Source: Tenebrio molitor
Lineage: Eukaryota; Arthropoda; Insecta; Coleoptera; Tenebrionidae
NCBI RefSeq assembly: GCF_963966145.1
Contig: NC_091053.1
Span: 3,844,001-3,908,000 of the forward strand
DNA length: 64,000 nucleotides
Direction: 5' to 3'
The notes beneath the pieces were generated by a model. That model had not been told where the DNA came from and did no database searches. It saw only the letters and a list, made by a program, of their open reading frames with translations. How positions within the stretch are numbered: position 1 is the stretch's first letter; each line of letters begins with the position of its first letter. The translations under genes were made by a program, and so were the position numbers. Shown piece by piece: positions 48,786-62,110 of this stretch.

Positions 48786-49484
48786 CAAGAAAAAGCAATC
48801 TCTGAAAATTACAATTGGCCTCATTACAAACGCATCTGATTGACGATCTGCCCGTGACAGAATGGAAATATGGGGATGTGATTGGCTGACAGTATATTCT
48901 CTCACGGGGCGTGGAATTGATATCATTCATTCATTGACTGTCCAACAAGAATGCATTCATTCTTCAATTGTCGTGGAGAAAGAATATTAATATTATTTTA
49001 ACAGCCTACGTTCGTAGACATTTGAAATATTTAAATTATAAGTCATCCTTAAATTTTGAGAAGTACACTTTCGAGATTAAAAAAAAACCTTTCACTTTTA
49101 CATGTCGAGTTCTAACTAACTAATTAATCAAGGTAGAGAGGAATAATACAGTTGTTTACTTTGTCAAAAGTCTTGTTAAAGTCTAAGTATATCGTGTAAA
49201 GTTCATGAACCCGTTCTCAGCATTCAGCTCACATAGGTAGGAAAACGGTTTGTTTCAGGAGACGCATTTAATCCGTCTGCGGCACCAACAGTAATATTTT
49301 ATGCCCTTAATGGTGACAAATCTAATATAAAAACTGCATCGCTCTATCTTTAGAATTGTTATAGTTTTTCGAAAAATGGCGAAGCACCCAGAATTCTTTT
49401 ACTTAAAATTACGCTTAAGCTAGGTTAAATGTAAAAACTGTGTTCTTTAGATTTCATTATGGCAAATCGAATGCAAAAACTGTA

Positions 49485-50092
49485 CAAGTGATAAAAAGAA
49501 AACAAACTAAGGGTGCTATCTCATCTTTTGTGTTATCGAAACGTTTGTCTTGGTTTGAGACGTCGATAATTATACTTATATGCATAGTCGTTTTATTGGT
49601 TGCCTACCGCTCAAAAAATCTATTATTAATTAATTATTAGTATTTAATGCTTTTTCTTCAATGGTAAAACCTATTTTACCACTTATTCTGGAATAATTGT
49701 TGTTTACAATATAGTAAACGTCTGTGAACTTTGCCGAAATCGAAAAGTTGTTTTCTATGTTAGGAACAGCACATCGTTGATGTTTCTTTGACATTTCAGC
49801 CAAAAATCTGCTTACCAGTGGCGTCGCGTTTGGCAATAAAGCTGGTAAATTACCCATTCTTACGAATGTAAAATGTTGCTTTTGTTTATTTTATAAATTA
49901 TCTCCATTATCAGATAATAATAATAAAATGCACAATTATAATTCCAACGTCGATGATTTAGTATAAAGTAGCGTTAGAGACCACAAATTGTTTACGCCCA
50001 TGCATTGAACGCTTATTTGCATAGAATTCCGCTACGACATGACCGATAATTTGCAACGCCTGCTCTGATTTCTTTTCTTTTTGATCACTTTG
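49485..50092. mobile_element. GTGATCAAAAAGAAAAC element, long copy 1
   Basis: The left end CAAGTGATAAAAAGAAAACA and right end TTCTTTTTGATCACTTTG are imperfect inverted repeats flanked by TA (49483-49484, 50093-50094). A minus-strand frame (49630-49857) reads AEMSKKHQRCAVPNIENNFS. The homologous stretch of the fragment at 30440 also stays open (AEMSKKRQRCAVVNPENNFS), but no protein family is recognised. Confidence 0.75.
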
Positions 50093-50132
50093 TATTTCTG
50101 TTAGAGAAAACTACAAATGCATTTTAGCGAAA

Positions 50133-50184
50133 ATGGTGGATGCGCCGGGATATTTTCCTGTCAAGAGATTGTTAATAAGAACAG
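50133..50184 (+). other. possible mini-exon beginning MVDAPG, copy 1
   Basis: The 20 bases at 50130-50149 (AAAATGGTGGATGCGCCGGG) recur exactly at 53298-53317. From the ATG the frame reads MVDAPGYFPVKRLLIRT and meets a possible donor (ACAG|gtaaaa). No transcript evidence or known protein supports it. Confidence 0.2.
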
Positions 50185-51539
50185 GTAAAAATTATAGTTG
50201 AAAATTACGAGTACGAGACCACTGGCTTTTCGAGAAATAACGATCCAGAACGGTAGCTCTGCATAGTCCCTGTTGCCACGGCCACGGCGTGAAATCTACA
50301 ATTGAAAATTGTTATGCATTTGCTTGCGCTCGAGAACATGCAGAAGAATGTGTAATATGTTAGCATTCTTTCGAACGAGATAGCAATTTTTGAATTCTCC
50401 TAAATCACGCCAGCGACATGTACAGGAAAAGCTTGCCTGGGAATGACAATATCTAAAGAAATAAATATAGAAACAGTACTGCCCCAATTAGAAGGTCGTT
50501 GTTTTCGAAACTCAGATGAAATCTGCAAACGTGCTGCGTTGAAACCATACGCGAAGAATGTAATTACAGGCCATTAGACGAAAAGAACTTAATGTTTAGT
50601 GGTGGGTTTAAATAACTTGTTCCATTTACTCCTTTCTTGTTGCAAATGCTGGCTAAAATAAAATGGAGCAGCGCTACACTTCGTCATATACCCAAAGAAA
50701 CACAGACCCTAATAAAGATTTTTCAACATCACGATAATGTCCATCTATTTATGTTAACGCATGTTTTAGGACGCACAATAATTCATCCGTCGTAATACGA
50801 CTTCGTCTCGACTTTTTTCCCGAAAAGCTGCGTTGAGCTTTTTTTGTTGTCTGTCTCTTCCGAGTTCATATATTTATCCAGAAAGAAGCTTTCAACTTCT
50901 CATTTTTCGCCCCCCACAACAAAAAAAAAAACCCTTCTCCTAAAGACAAATTTGTGTTTCACTTGTTTCCTCGTCGTCCTTGGATTGCGACGACACCTTT
51001 GCCTATAAAATTTATGTTGGACCGTTTGTTCAAGAAAAAAATTCCCAACCGGTGACGCAACGAAACTGGGACGAGGAGTCCTTAAGCCGTCGTTTAAGCG
51101 TCCGCAATTCACTCCCCGGATAAACGGTTTTGTCTTTCTCGGAGAAACTTGACGCTTACACGTTTAACCAATTAACACAAATTGGTGTGTGAAGACGTGA
51201 TGAATGGGCGAAAAAAGCCACTCAAATGTAACCGAGGCCCTCAATTGTGCCGACGCGACGAACGGAATTTGCGTATTATTGATCCGGATTAAGTATTCAG
51301 TTAAGGTGCACGCCAATTTTCCATTTAGACAAGCCGAAAGCCGATATTTCAGATTTCTAATGATCGTGATGTTATATCAAAAACGGTGTTTATGAACGCA
51401 TAAGTTCGACTTATCGCCGGATCTACTCGGGCGAAATGCATTTCTAGCGCTTAACTGTTCTTTCAGATGAGTATCTTTTATTGACCTAAAATAAAAGAAA
51501 AATGAAACGAGAGGTGAATTTTTACAGTTATTTATACTA

Positions 51540-51655
51540 GTATATTATTCAATAAGTGGATAATGATGGCTATTACTCGTAAGGATGATTTTGTGTCACG
51601 AGCCGAAGGCGAGTGGCGTAATTCACCCGAAGAGAATACTATACTTTTTCTACGA
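51540..51655. repeat. foldback element of the TAATAGCCATTAT family, copy 4
   Basis: The left arm is GATAATGATGGCTATTACTC; the right arm is shortened to about AGAATACTATACTTTTTCTA. The core (51597-51615) is CAC-GA-GCC-GAA-GGC-GA-GTG with an intact GAA loop (51605-51607). Confidence 0.8.
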
Positions 51656-53300
51656 CTATCAAGAGAAATTGCTAAATAAGATTCATTATTACACAAACTG
51701 ATGAATCGAGGAGTGAATTTTCACAGTTATTTATAAGACTTATCCTCAATATAAAATTGAACGTTTTCTGCTGAAAAAATGACACTTTTTTTGCGAACGA
51801 AATCTGGCATTGATTTATTCGAAAACCGTCTAATCCACGAAAATAAACAACATGATTGTTTTGTTCTCTAAATCCGTCAGAAGTAAACCTGTTTGCTTGC
51901 GTTCAAGCGCTAATGCGAAAAAGGAACAAAATTTATAATGCGCCATGTTCCTAAGTGGCGCTCTCTGCTGCCAAATAAAGTTAAATAAATAAGTGGATTT
52001 TTTTCGGATCGCGGATTTGTTTTGTTCTGACTGCTGTGCGAAAAATATTGCCCGAAAACAAAAATTTCACAACTCCGATTTTAATTAAACAATTGCAGCA
52101 GCAGATGTTCTTGCCTGCAAGATCTTCAGGATCTCGGCCAGAACTCATTAGTTCGAGCAGCCAGATCTCCGAAATATTCGCGAAAGCCGGGATCTGAATG
52201 CAAAGAGCATAATTCTTCAGACATACGAAGCATTAAATTAAAAAATCAACTCGTGGGAATTACTTTCCAGAAATACGTCTTCGCGTAAGCGTAGCGGCGT
52301 ATCGTTAGATAAGCAGAATGGTCTTTTATTTGCCCTCCCAGCTTTCGATTAAAATGAGGCTGTAATTTTTTATTTCTTCGCGCTGATAATCGATTGTGAG
52401 TATATTTACTTCCCGGACTGCAATTTCCGGCATACTTTACATACTAGGTAGATTTATTAACGGTGGCAAATTGCATCGTTCGAATTTCCTACAGGAAAAC
52501 CATCCGAAAAATTTATAGAGTGTAGTTTGTGCACCGGACGATTCTCGAGGCCAATGAAGATCTTATTTTTCAAAAAAATATATTTCAAAGTGTTCGTCCA
52601 AGACAATTCATTTATGCATTGAACCGAACTAGTCGTACATTTGTTTCTACAAAGAGCGGTGTATTGATGTGACAACTACATCAAATGTAGTTAAACGCCT
52701 CTAATGCTTTCGATTTAAAATCTAAAATTTCAAATTTGTAACTTTGAAAACTCGATCAATGGTAGAATTAATAACAAATACAAAATTAAGCCAAATAAGC
52801 CATCCATTAAAATTGACATTCATGGTAGCTAACCAGCAAGTACAGCTAGCCGTACTGAGCTGGACCAGACTTAATTCACATGCCACATACGTTAGTTAAT
52901 GCCATCTGGTTGTTGACCGAGATAAAGACGTGAGAGTTTTCTTGACTAGCACGTCAGATACATGCACGTGTTTCTAAACAATAGCCATCGGCAAGCCGTA
53001 CTGACGTCACAGACTCGCCCGCTGTAGCCGTTTTAAGTAAACCTAGTACATTATAAAATACCTGCTTACAAACAGACGATTTTATGTGTTTGGCAAGCGT
53101 TAAAACACCGCAGTAATTTAGCTCGCCAGTACACTTGAAATAAAAATGGAGAATCTAGTTCCATTCATATCGAGAGATTAAACCAATCCATTGTTAACAC
53201 GCTTTAAGCCGTATTAACAAGTCCGACGAATTCGAATGTAGTCGATCTGTAACCAGGTTTTACCAACCTGCATACTTTGAATTTTCCACGTTTTGTAAAA

Positions 53301-53360
53301 ATGGTGGATGCGCCGGGCATAACTCGCCATCACAAAACTAATTCTTGTTTTCTTTTTCAG
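53301..53360 (+). other. possible mini-exon beginning MVDAPG, copy 2
   Basis: ATG at 53301 opens a 20-codon frame (MVDAPGITRHHKTNSCFLFQ) ending at a consensus donor, CAG|gtaagt, in phase 0. That phase matches the donors after 7844 and 18712, so it could be a third alternative start for the same gene. The peptide is unrecognised and the support is only the donor, the phase and the repeated start sequence. Confidence 0.25.
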
Positions 53361-55516
53361 GTAAGTGATCAACCCTCTTGCCGAATATCGATCGGGGTAA
53401 GTCTTTGTCTTGGCACAATGTCGTTCTTTACACAAGTGCGTTTAATTAAAATAATTACATAACCGAACAACAGGCTTAATTAAATCAAGTGCGTAGTTTG
53501 TGACAAAATTCCAAAACTATGTTTTCGAATGTGTAATGGTGTCAACAGGATTAATTAAATCAAGTGAGTTTAATTAAAATTGGACGATTATTTTATTAGT
53601 GACGCACACAAGACTCATTCAATGTCGGGACAATGCACAATCTCCTCGTTTTCGGTGGAGTTTTGTTTATTGGGGAAAGCCCATGGGTGTTTGGAATTAA
53701 TTCAGTGTTTGTGTTTTTTTTTTGTGAAGGTGGCACTGCGGTGTTTATTTTTTTTTTCATCCCGAAGCCGTTTAATTAAAAAAGTAAACACGTTCTATGG
53801 AGGTTTGGTAAACTGAAAAGTCTTTTATCTCGGTCTTTTTTGTCGTCATTTAATATTTACAAATAATTTTATCTCGCTATTGTTCCAAGCAACAAAAAGC
53901 ACCATCTGAAGGATTTATGCGTTTGTGTTTCGTAATATCGCTTAACTCGGACTCTTTATTTTCGTTGGCGATTTTACCTCATTTAATATACAAAGCTGAG
54001 TAAAAACCACTTTGTGATTATACATGCTCATCATCTCCATCTCCATTGCACTGAAGATGGCGAGCTAATCGTCGAAACTAGCTCAAATCGCATTTTAATA
54101 TTCGCATCGATGAGAAATATTCTCACCTCAACAAATATTGTATCGTCTGTGCCATTCCTGAGAATCTTGTGTTCGTCCTTTCAACAGATGAAACTTAAAG
54201 GTTCTCCGTGGAACTTATCTAGGACAACCCTTGCGACGTTTACGAATATGAGACGTGCAAATAACGGAGCGACATATCTCAAGAGTGAAAATCATGCGGG
54301 ATTTTTAGCCGGTCCTCGTTCCATTTCCATAACTCTTTGGGGAGAATATTCTAAACAGCGTTGCGGTGTATGCAAACAAATGTCTTCCTCGTTCGCACAA
54401 ACAAACATTCTGTGCGACTCTAGTTTTTGCTAGATTTCCTCTCGGAATTAATCGTCATATGAAAATGCGGCTGTTAATTAAAACTGCAAGTGCAGCCGCC
54501 ATGACTGACAGTTTCCAGGCTATTTGCACTTTTTGAAACATGAACAACACATAGTTATTATCCTCGACTCTATTACGACTAGAGTGAACACGTAATTGTG
54601 AGCATTGTTGTATCTGCGCGTTCTATCGGCGGGTGACGTTGTGCACTGTTAATTCTTCATTAAGCGGAAGTATACAGTGTTCAATGATTAAGCGACGTGT
54701 AATTTTATCGAGTTTTAGTTAGAGCGTGCGAATAATTACGCTCTAAAATATTGGACAATCAATTGAAATTGTGTTACTACAATGTGGACCTAGACCATAA
54801 TTAAACGCAATGCATGGTTTGCTGTGTACTTGACGCTATTTTACTCGTATTAAACATTTCTGTACAATTTGTATGAAATATCTGGGAGCGATTTGTACTG
54901 TACCATTCCAACTTGGCTCTTTTCTCAACTGTGTTTTCTTGTCATGTTTTTTAGTTCCAGTTAGCATAATTTACATCTTCCTAGGCAAGATTTGCTGCTA
55001 TTTTGCATTCTTATTTATTTTTCCTCTCTAGAATTTTGTTATTCAGTTTAATTCCCTATGAATGTGTATGTTGCTTCTGACTAATTTTCTTCGTTCTGAA
55101 TTTTTTAACTGAAATTCTTTGCACTTATCCTTTGGGTCGTTTACTTTTTTAACATTATAAATATTCCTTGGAATATAATATCATATATTTTCGTCTTCTT
55201 TTATTGATTTACTGTTATTGTCGTTATAACAACCATAATATTCACTAGTGTTCTTTATTAATTTTGTTTTTATTGTATTGATGTATTTTATGTAAAACTA
55301 ACAGATTTTTTCAATAATATTGTCCTCCAATAGCGTTTTCTGTTGTTTAACAAAGAGTATTATCAAAAACGGACACGGCTTCAAGGCCGGATTATTCATC
55401 ATCACGGATATTTCTATTAAGGAATGATAATTCCTTGGAAAGCATTATTTACATTCTCATCAACTTTTCTGTACGCCCATTTTTTATTCACACGACACTA
55501 AGGGGACTATAAAGTA

Positions 55517-56143
55517 CAGAGTGATCAATAAGAAAACAAATCAAGAGTGCTACCTCATCTTTTGCTTTGTCGAAACGTCTGTCTTAATCGTACACATATG
55601 TATACTTGCTATACAGAGTCGTTTTTTTGGTTGCCTAGCTCTCTAAAAACATATTATCAGTTAATTAATTTTTTAATTATTAATAATTAATGTTTTATCT
55701 TCATTAGTAAAACTCATTTTACTACTTATTCTAGGATAATTGTTGCTTACAGTTACAGTAAACATCTGTAAACTTTGCCGAAATCGAAAAGTTGTTTTCT
55801 AGGTTAACAACAGCACATAACAGCACATCGTTTGCATTTCTTTGACATTTCAGTAAAAAATCTGCTTATCAGTGGAGTCGCGTTTGGCAATAAAGCTGGT
55901 AAATGAGTCATTCTTACGAATGTAAAATGTTGCTCTTGTTTATTTTATAAATTTTCTCCATTATCAGATAATAATAATAAAATGCACAATTAGAATTCCA
56001 ACGTCTAAAATTCGTGAGGTGGCGCTTGAGACCACAAATTGTTTACGTCTCTCCATTGAACACTTATTTGCATAGGATTCTGCTACGCCATCGCCGATAG
56101 TTTGCAAAGCCTGCTGTGATTTGTTTTCTTTTTGATCACTTTG
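55517..56143. mobile_element. GTGATCAAAAAGAAAAC element, long copy 2
   Basis: The left end CAGAGTGATCAATAAGAAAA and right end GTTTTCTTTTTGATCACTTTG are inverted repeats with TA on both sides (55515-55516, 56144-56145). It aligns along its whole length with 49485-50092. Confidence 0.8.
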
Positions 56144-59068
56144 TATTGTTACAGATTACAACGAAACGCGCTTTCCCCGAAGGCCACCCATTCAAACATT
56201 GACTGCGCCCAATGTTGCTTAACCTCACTGATATAATTATTATTAAAAACTTCTAAATACAGAACTTTCGTTAAATTTTTTTCACCTCATTTACATTATC
56301 ATTAACTCGTCACAAAAAAACCACTGAAATTAATTTTTTAGGATTCGCCACGCTTTTAAGAAATTGACGTTTCAGACATGAATTTTTTTGACTAACAGTA
56401 TTTTTAAAAATAATTTATTTTTTACTGCTCTTCAACGAAATTTTTAACGAGAAAATTCTACGATCCCATTGTCGAGACTCTTTTATTGCTCTAGTTTAAA
56501 AAGCAGGCAATAAATGAATTTTCGATTTTCTCCATAAGGGTTTTCGTTCATCACTTAGTTTTTTCCACTATGTATTACGTTGCCCTCATTGAAAAAGTTC
56601 AATACAAAATTGGATGTCAATTTTTACAGCGGCCTAATAAAGAAATTGCTTCGAGAACGGGGACCGTCGCTCTAAAAGTTATTTTCGTCTTTAATTGAAA
56701 TTCTGAAATGATGACAACCCTTTCGAGGATATTTATTTTATGATTTTTTTATAAAATTTATTTTGTACTCTGAAATAAATGTTCGTTAGCAGAGATTCTT
56801 TAACAATGGGCGTCATCAAGAGCTGGAGGATAATGAAAATTATCTTAGAAGCTCACTGAAAAAATAATTGTCTCGTGAAGAAATCTTTTCACCATATTTT
56901 CAAATGACAAATTCGTGCCATTAAATTCGACTTTGAAAATGTTTCATCTCGTAAAATAAGTAATTAAATTTTAGAACTAAATCGTGCAAAATGCGAAGTA
57001 TTTTCGAAATTAAAGTACAACGAACTATAAAGTTGCTCGAGCACGATTCTCCTCTGCAACTATTGTTGCAATTTCAAGCAATTAAGCACAGTAATCTTAA
57101 TTTATGAGTCATAACGCTTATTTATGTGAGATTAAATTGCAACAAAATTAGATAACAGTGCAACGCTGCAGTTTTTCTGGTCGATTGCTACTTCAGAACG
57201 TTCACTCCAACATTTGTAAATATAAACTGTTCCACAACTTTGAAAGTATTTTTAAAAAGTTTCCGAAGCTTTTCGATTTAGTTTCAATTAGTCAAGTTAA
57301 GATTTCGCCAAGATCTGTCCGTTGCTTATTGAAAATGCGAAAACGAAACATCACGATTTAATCGATCCACATGATGCGTACGACGGCTGCTAGTGAGCAC
57401 TCACCTTAAGCGCAGGTAAGCAGAAAACATTTGTAGTGGCTGAGAACACCTGACAACCAATTACGATATGGGTTTATTTACGACACTGGGGTAATCGCTC
57501 CGTATCAACCTGCATCGTGACATTTTTATCTCTGTACATAGAAAATAGTGATCTGGGGCTGCGGAAAATTTTACAACTTAACTAAGCGCACATGTTCTTG
57601 GCTGCTCACCTGCACATTTTTTCATGTTTCAATTGTGGTAAATGGGTGAAGCTATGAAACGCGAGTAATATCCATATTAAATATTAACGCATTCCGTATT
57701 GATTTGTTATTATCGCTAGCCAATAACCCACGTGGAGAAGTGGAAAATAACGACAATATTATCGACGGAGGAGGACCAGTTAAATCCAAAACAAAGCACG
57801 AATTAGAGTCGTCGGAGCCCGTGGCAAACTCCGGGTGATAAAGGGTACAGAATCCGGGCCGAAAAAACAGATTTCGGCCTAATGAAAATCGATTTTACTC
57901 GTTGTTTTCCGTCGGAGGACGAGGAAAAAAAAATAGAATGTCGCCCGCCAATAAAGGCGAAATTTTATCACGAGTCGAAGATATTTCAGACAAGACTTTT
58001 TATTGTGGGTCAATTTGAATGTTGGTTTTATTGTATAAAAGGAGGCCGACATAAGTTACATCTGATGAACGACCGTTCCGGTAGGTCCTGAATAAAAATC
58101 GAATTTTCGGAAAGTCGGAATGTCGGAACGAACGGGGATCACAAGTGGAGGTTTTCTGTTCGCGCCAAGACAAAAAGAAACGGAAGAACGTTGAAAAATA
58201 GACGCGGAACGGCGGAATGCAATATGTGTTGACGTTCGCTTCTGCAGCTTTAAATGCGACTGAAATAATTTTATCGGGTTCGAGGAAAATATTTCTCCGG
58301 GACGCAACACCCACAAATTTGCCGGTGGTGGGGCGCGAGACGAATTCTTCATGAAATATTTACAGTCATCGAAATTTCATTCACAATTTTATCGAACATT
58401 TTCGAAATGTTTTCATTTGCTTCCATAACAAATCAACGAGCTGTTTTCGCAGAGGGATCGTAAACGCGGGCCGAATGTGCAATTTACGGTACAGTTTTTG
58501 AATTGCAAACGGGGCAAAATGCGAAAATTTGCACAAATAACTCCACTACTAATTACACATTAAATTTTTTCATCGTCTGTTCTGCTGCTTTTTTTACTAA
58601 ATTTACATCACTAAATTTTCCTAAATGCATTCTTCGAGAATGTAACAATTGCACATTTTTTAGTTTGCTTTCGAATTTACTTTCACAGGCGCATCTTACA
58701 TGTTTTTAAGGATAATAATATTGTGACCTTCACCTCCGAACGTGGATCGTTATCTTTATTTTGCCAATTAAGATTCACTGCTCGGCAACACGAAGCAAGG
58801 ATGTCGAGAAGTATTTTGTCCACAAAGTGTTACGTCCTCCTTTTATGGTTAAATTCGAGATAAGAAACGGGAAAATGCTACCTATTCTCCCTAAGTTGTT
58901 GTACACGTACAAGCAAGCAGGCAAAAATTGCTGTTTAATCGACAAAAAAAAAAACAAAAATTATAATAAAATAATAAAAAAAAAATTAAACGGATCTCAT
59001 AGTTTTCACAAGCCTTCACAAAATTTTGTAATTTTCGTAAAATCGTAATAGTTATTTACATTAGAGTG

Positions 59069-59126
59069 TGGTAGGTGTATTTTACAACACGACAACTAGG
59101 TTGGAGTGATGTAAAATACCTACCTC
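59069..59126. repeat. foldback element, TAG loop with GA/GA step
   Basis: The arms are GTAGGTGTATTTTACA and TGTAAAATACCTAC. The core (59088-59108) is CAC-GA-CAAC-TAG-GTTG-GA-GTG. The GA/GA step is kept but the loop is TAG. Its left flank ATAGTTATTTACATTA is shared with the element at 3310. Confidence 0.75.
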
Positions 59127-60644
59127 ATGACATTTGTATTAGATTTTTCGGCTGAATAAATGTTTTATTTTGCACTTTTGCGTTTCATTCGCGTTTTAAA
59201 CTGGCCCAATGCCATAAAGAACCCAATTTACACACGAACTCGTTAACTATTTTTAACTATTTTTTACACTAAATTATAGTAAACCATGACCACTTTAATT
59301 TTAAAGTAACTGTCAAAAGAGAAAATTAACCGTGCATGCTACCGCACTCCCCCAGATATTTACAGCATCCGTCAGTAAATCGCAGTTACCTTAACGTAAA
59401 TTGACAGGTAATAGTATGTTTTACAGTTGGGGAGGTCGATTTTTTTACCGTTTGTATTTGACCAAACCATTTTTTGTTTGTTTATAGTTATTATTTATTC
59501 AGATATTTACTTTTCGTTTAATTGACCTTTTGAAAGAATTCACTGGAATCCCAACGGGAGTGATAAAAAAAGGTCCATAACCTGCCATAAAACGGTAGGT
59601 CCTCCGACTCTCGTAATTGAATTTCCACCCGCTTAGAATAATTTAGATGAAACATACAAAACAAAAATAAAAGAGAAGTAAATGCCAATAAGATATTAGC
59701 TTGAGCGATGCTTTCAAGAAAGTTATTTTGTCTCGAATATTTTATTGCGAGTCTCGTGACATCTTCAAAATCGGTGTCTCGGTTAGTTTTTTGCCCGTTT
59801 TGTTGGTGAAATCTCGGCTAACGAGTCTTCCCTGGCAATTTCCCGTGCAAAGACGCGCATTTGCGTCGTTTCAGCGTAATTAAAAAGTGTTTTGGACCCC
59901 GCCGGTGTAATTTTATTAATGACCCCTCAATCATTCTCTCTTTAATTAGATGTTGCCATCCCACCCTTCTCCGAGTAATGTAAACATGCCTGAAAAAAAA
60001 TTACTGCCTCGCATGAACGCCGTTCGAAAAACATTGTACCGACGCAAGTCGACATGCGATAAGAAAGTTTGGACAACGTTAATTGCACGTTAGGTTGTCC
60101 CGCAATAAAATCCACCAGGTGAATATTTAATGGGCGACGAATTACTTGTTGAATTAGTTAAAGCCGGATTCCCACGGCGGCGATGGCGCTTAATTGGCGT
60201 TGACGCGATCGGAACGCGCGCGCCCTCTCGAGGCGGTCACCTCGAGTGTCAATATGGCAGTTAATAAAACGGCGGACGCGTCTTTTTTTCTTCTCCTCTC
60301 CTTTCGGAGTGAATTATCCGGGGGGTGCGAGACAGATGCGCCACCGGAGTCTCGTCGGGATCAATATGTAGGGATGTGCGCCCCGCCGTCTCCCTTTTAT
60401 TGGGCCAAACTGCGGAATCCCGTATATAAATTGTTCAAACTTACGCTCACCTGCGAAACGGCCCATGATGCCGCAATGTACTCCTCCATAAAATGCGTAC
60501 GTTTTGTTCGGCAGAAGCGATGCTTTTCGACGCCACTCGGAAATGGCGGAAGAATGAAACTCGTAATGTTTTATGAACTGAGGTGGTGATGGCTTAATTG
60601 GGTGATAGTCTCGCTAGTTCGTTAATGATGGCTCTTTGCTGCGG

Positions 60645-60661
60645 TTTTTTTTTTTTTTTTT
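60645..60661 (+). repeat. poly-T tract
   Basis: An uninterrupted run of about 17 T follows GCTGCGG. No transposon or gene is attached to it. Confidence 0.8.
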
Positions 60662-62110
60662 CATTAGAGAATGATGTTCACACCGAGGACTTTGGGGTTT
60701 TGGCGCGCCGCGTCCAGGCAACGATCTTTCCCACAGAAAGTGGTCATCTTTATCATTTCAAGGACACTTTTCTCCTCTCGTAAGACTACATTTTCGCATT
60801 AATTATTTCGTATATTACGATGATTATCGGGGAAATAAAATAAATAGATTTCTGGAAGTTCTTTCCAAGTATCCGCCTCGGAAGACATTAAAACTTCTTG
60901 TGTCACTACTACGTGCCCCTATTGATTTTGTTTTACGATGACAACACGAAAGTACAGAAAGAGTAGATGGTCGTTTTATTGTCTCTTAAAATCGCATTGA
61001 TTAAAGCAAGGAAACAAACTTAAATGCCTTGTGATTGTTCACTTTTGTCATCCTTACTTTTGTTGCGTAACGAGGTATAAAATCGCTTTTCCAAACTGTC
61101 ATAACAATAATTATCCAACGGTTCATATTTTTGCGCAAGATACACTGGCAACAAAATTAGAAATAATAAAAAAATACAAAAAAAAGTCCAAAAAAATGTC
61201 AAATGCCAAAAAAATTGGTCTAAAAATTATCTTAGCAGCGCAACTTTGAAATAACACAGAAATGTCCTATTGCTACAAAACATTTTTTTTGTTGAAATTC
61301 AGTTGTCTCAGGGTTTAGGGTTTATGGTGAGGGTGGTTTATTTCCCATTTTTGAGTCACCAACAAATACCTCAATTAATTGGATATTCAGTTCTAGTTTG
61401 ACTGGAAATACCTTCCATTTTCACAATTTTCCCTTTATAGGTATACATGTATTCATGTGTCGGTCTCCTAAATTATCCCTCACAACAATTCAAAGAGACA
61501 ATCGTGCGGAATTTGGAAGTGTGAAACATCTGAGGATTTCAAATCCCTCCTTGTACAACCACCCGTTTTAACTGTTTACTTAATTAAAATCACTGGTAGC
61601 GTGTAACCCAATCGAATTTTACTCCATCTGGTTAAAAAATAATAACAACTTGATGTGTCCTGAAACACCAAGGATTAATGTTCTTTTTCTCCTTTTTGTT
61701 ATAGAGAATCGTGTGAAAATATTTTTTTATGCAACCATACGCGAAATGAGTATTTCGCGTTCTTAAAACAGCCCGCGAAATCCAATTTCGCGGCCGTTGG
61801 TCTTAACGACGGTCGTTAAACTTCATTTTAATATTTGATACAAATCAGAGTTATCGGTTAGATTTTTCGGGTATCAAATTAGAAACCACAGAATTCTGCG
61901 GTATTATAGGTAAATTTATAATACTTTTTAACTCGGGAGGAGTACACGAAACTGACACATCGCTATAACGGCAATTCTCTTTTACATTTTTACGATTATT
62001 TACAAAATGAATTGTTTTATTTACCTATGTCATTTCCATACCGACATGTAAGCCGAATTTATATGTATTTATTGACAGTGAATTTTCGGTTGCACAATAG
62101 TATTATTATA

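Noticed and set aside
54014..54433. 139-codon open frame as a gene
   Set aside because: The peptide shows no family motif and there is no clear promoter or splice context; probably chance.
60194..60589. 131-codon open frame in a GC-richer patch
   Set aside because: Not recognisable, and GC-rich DNA has fewer stops by chance. No supporting donor was found.
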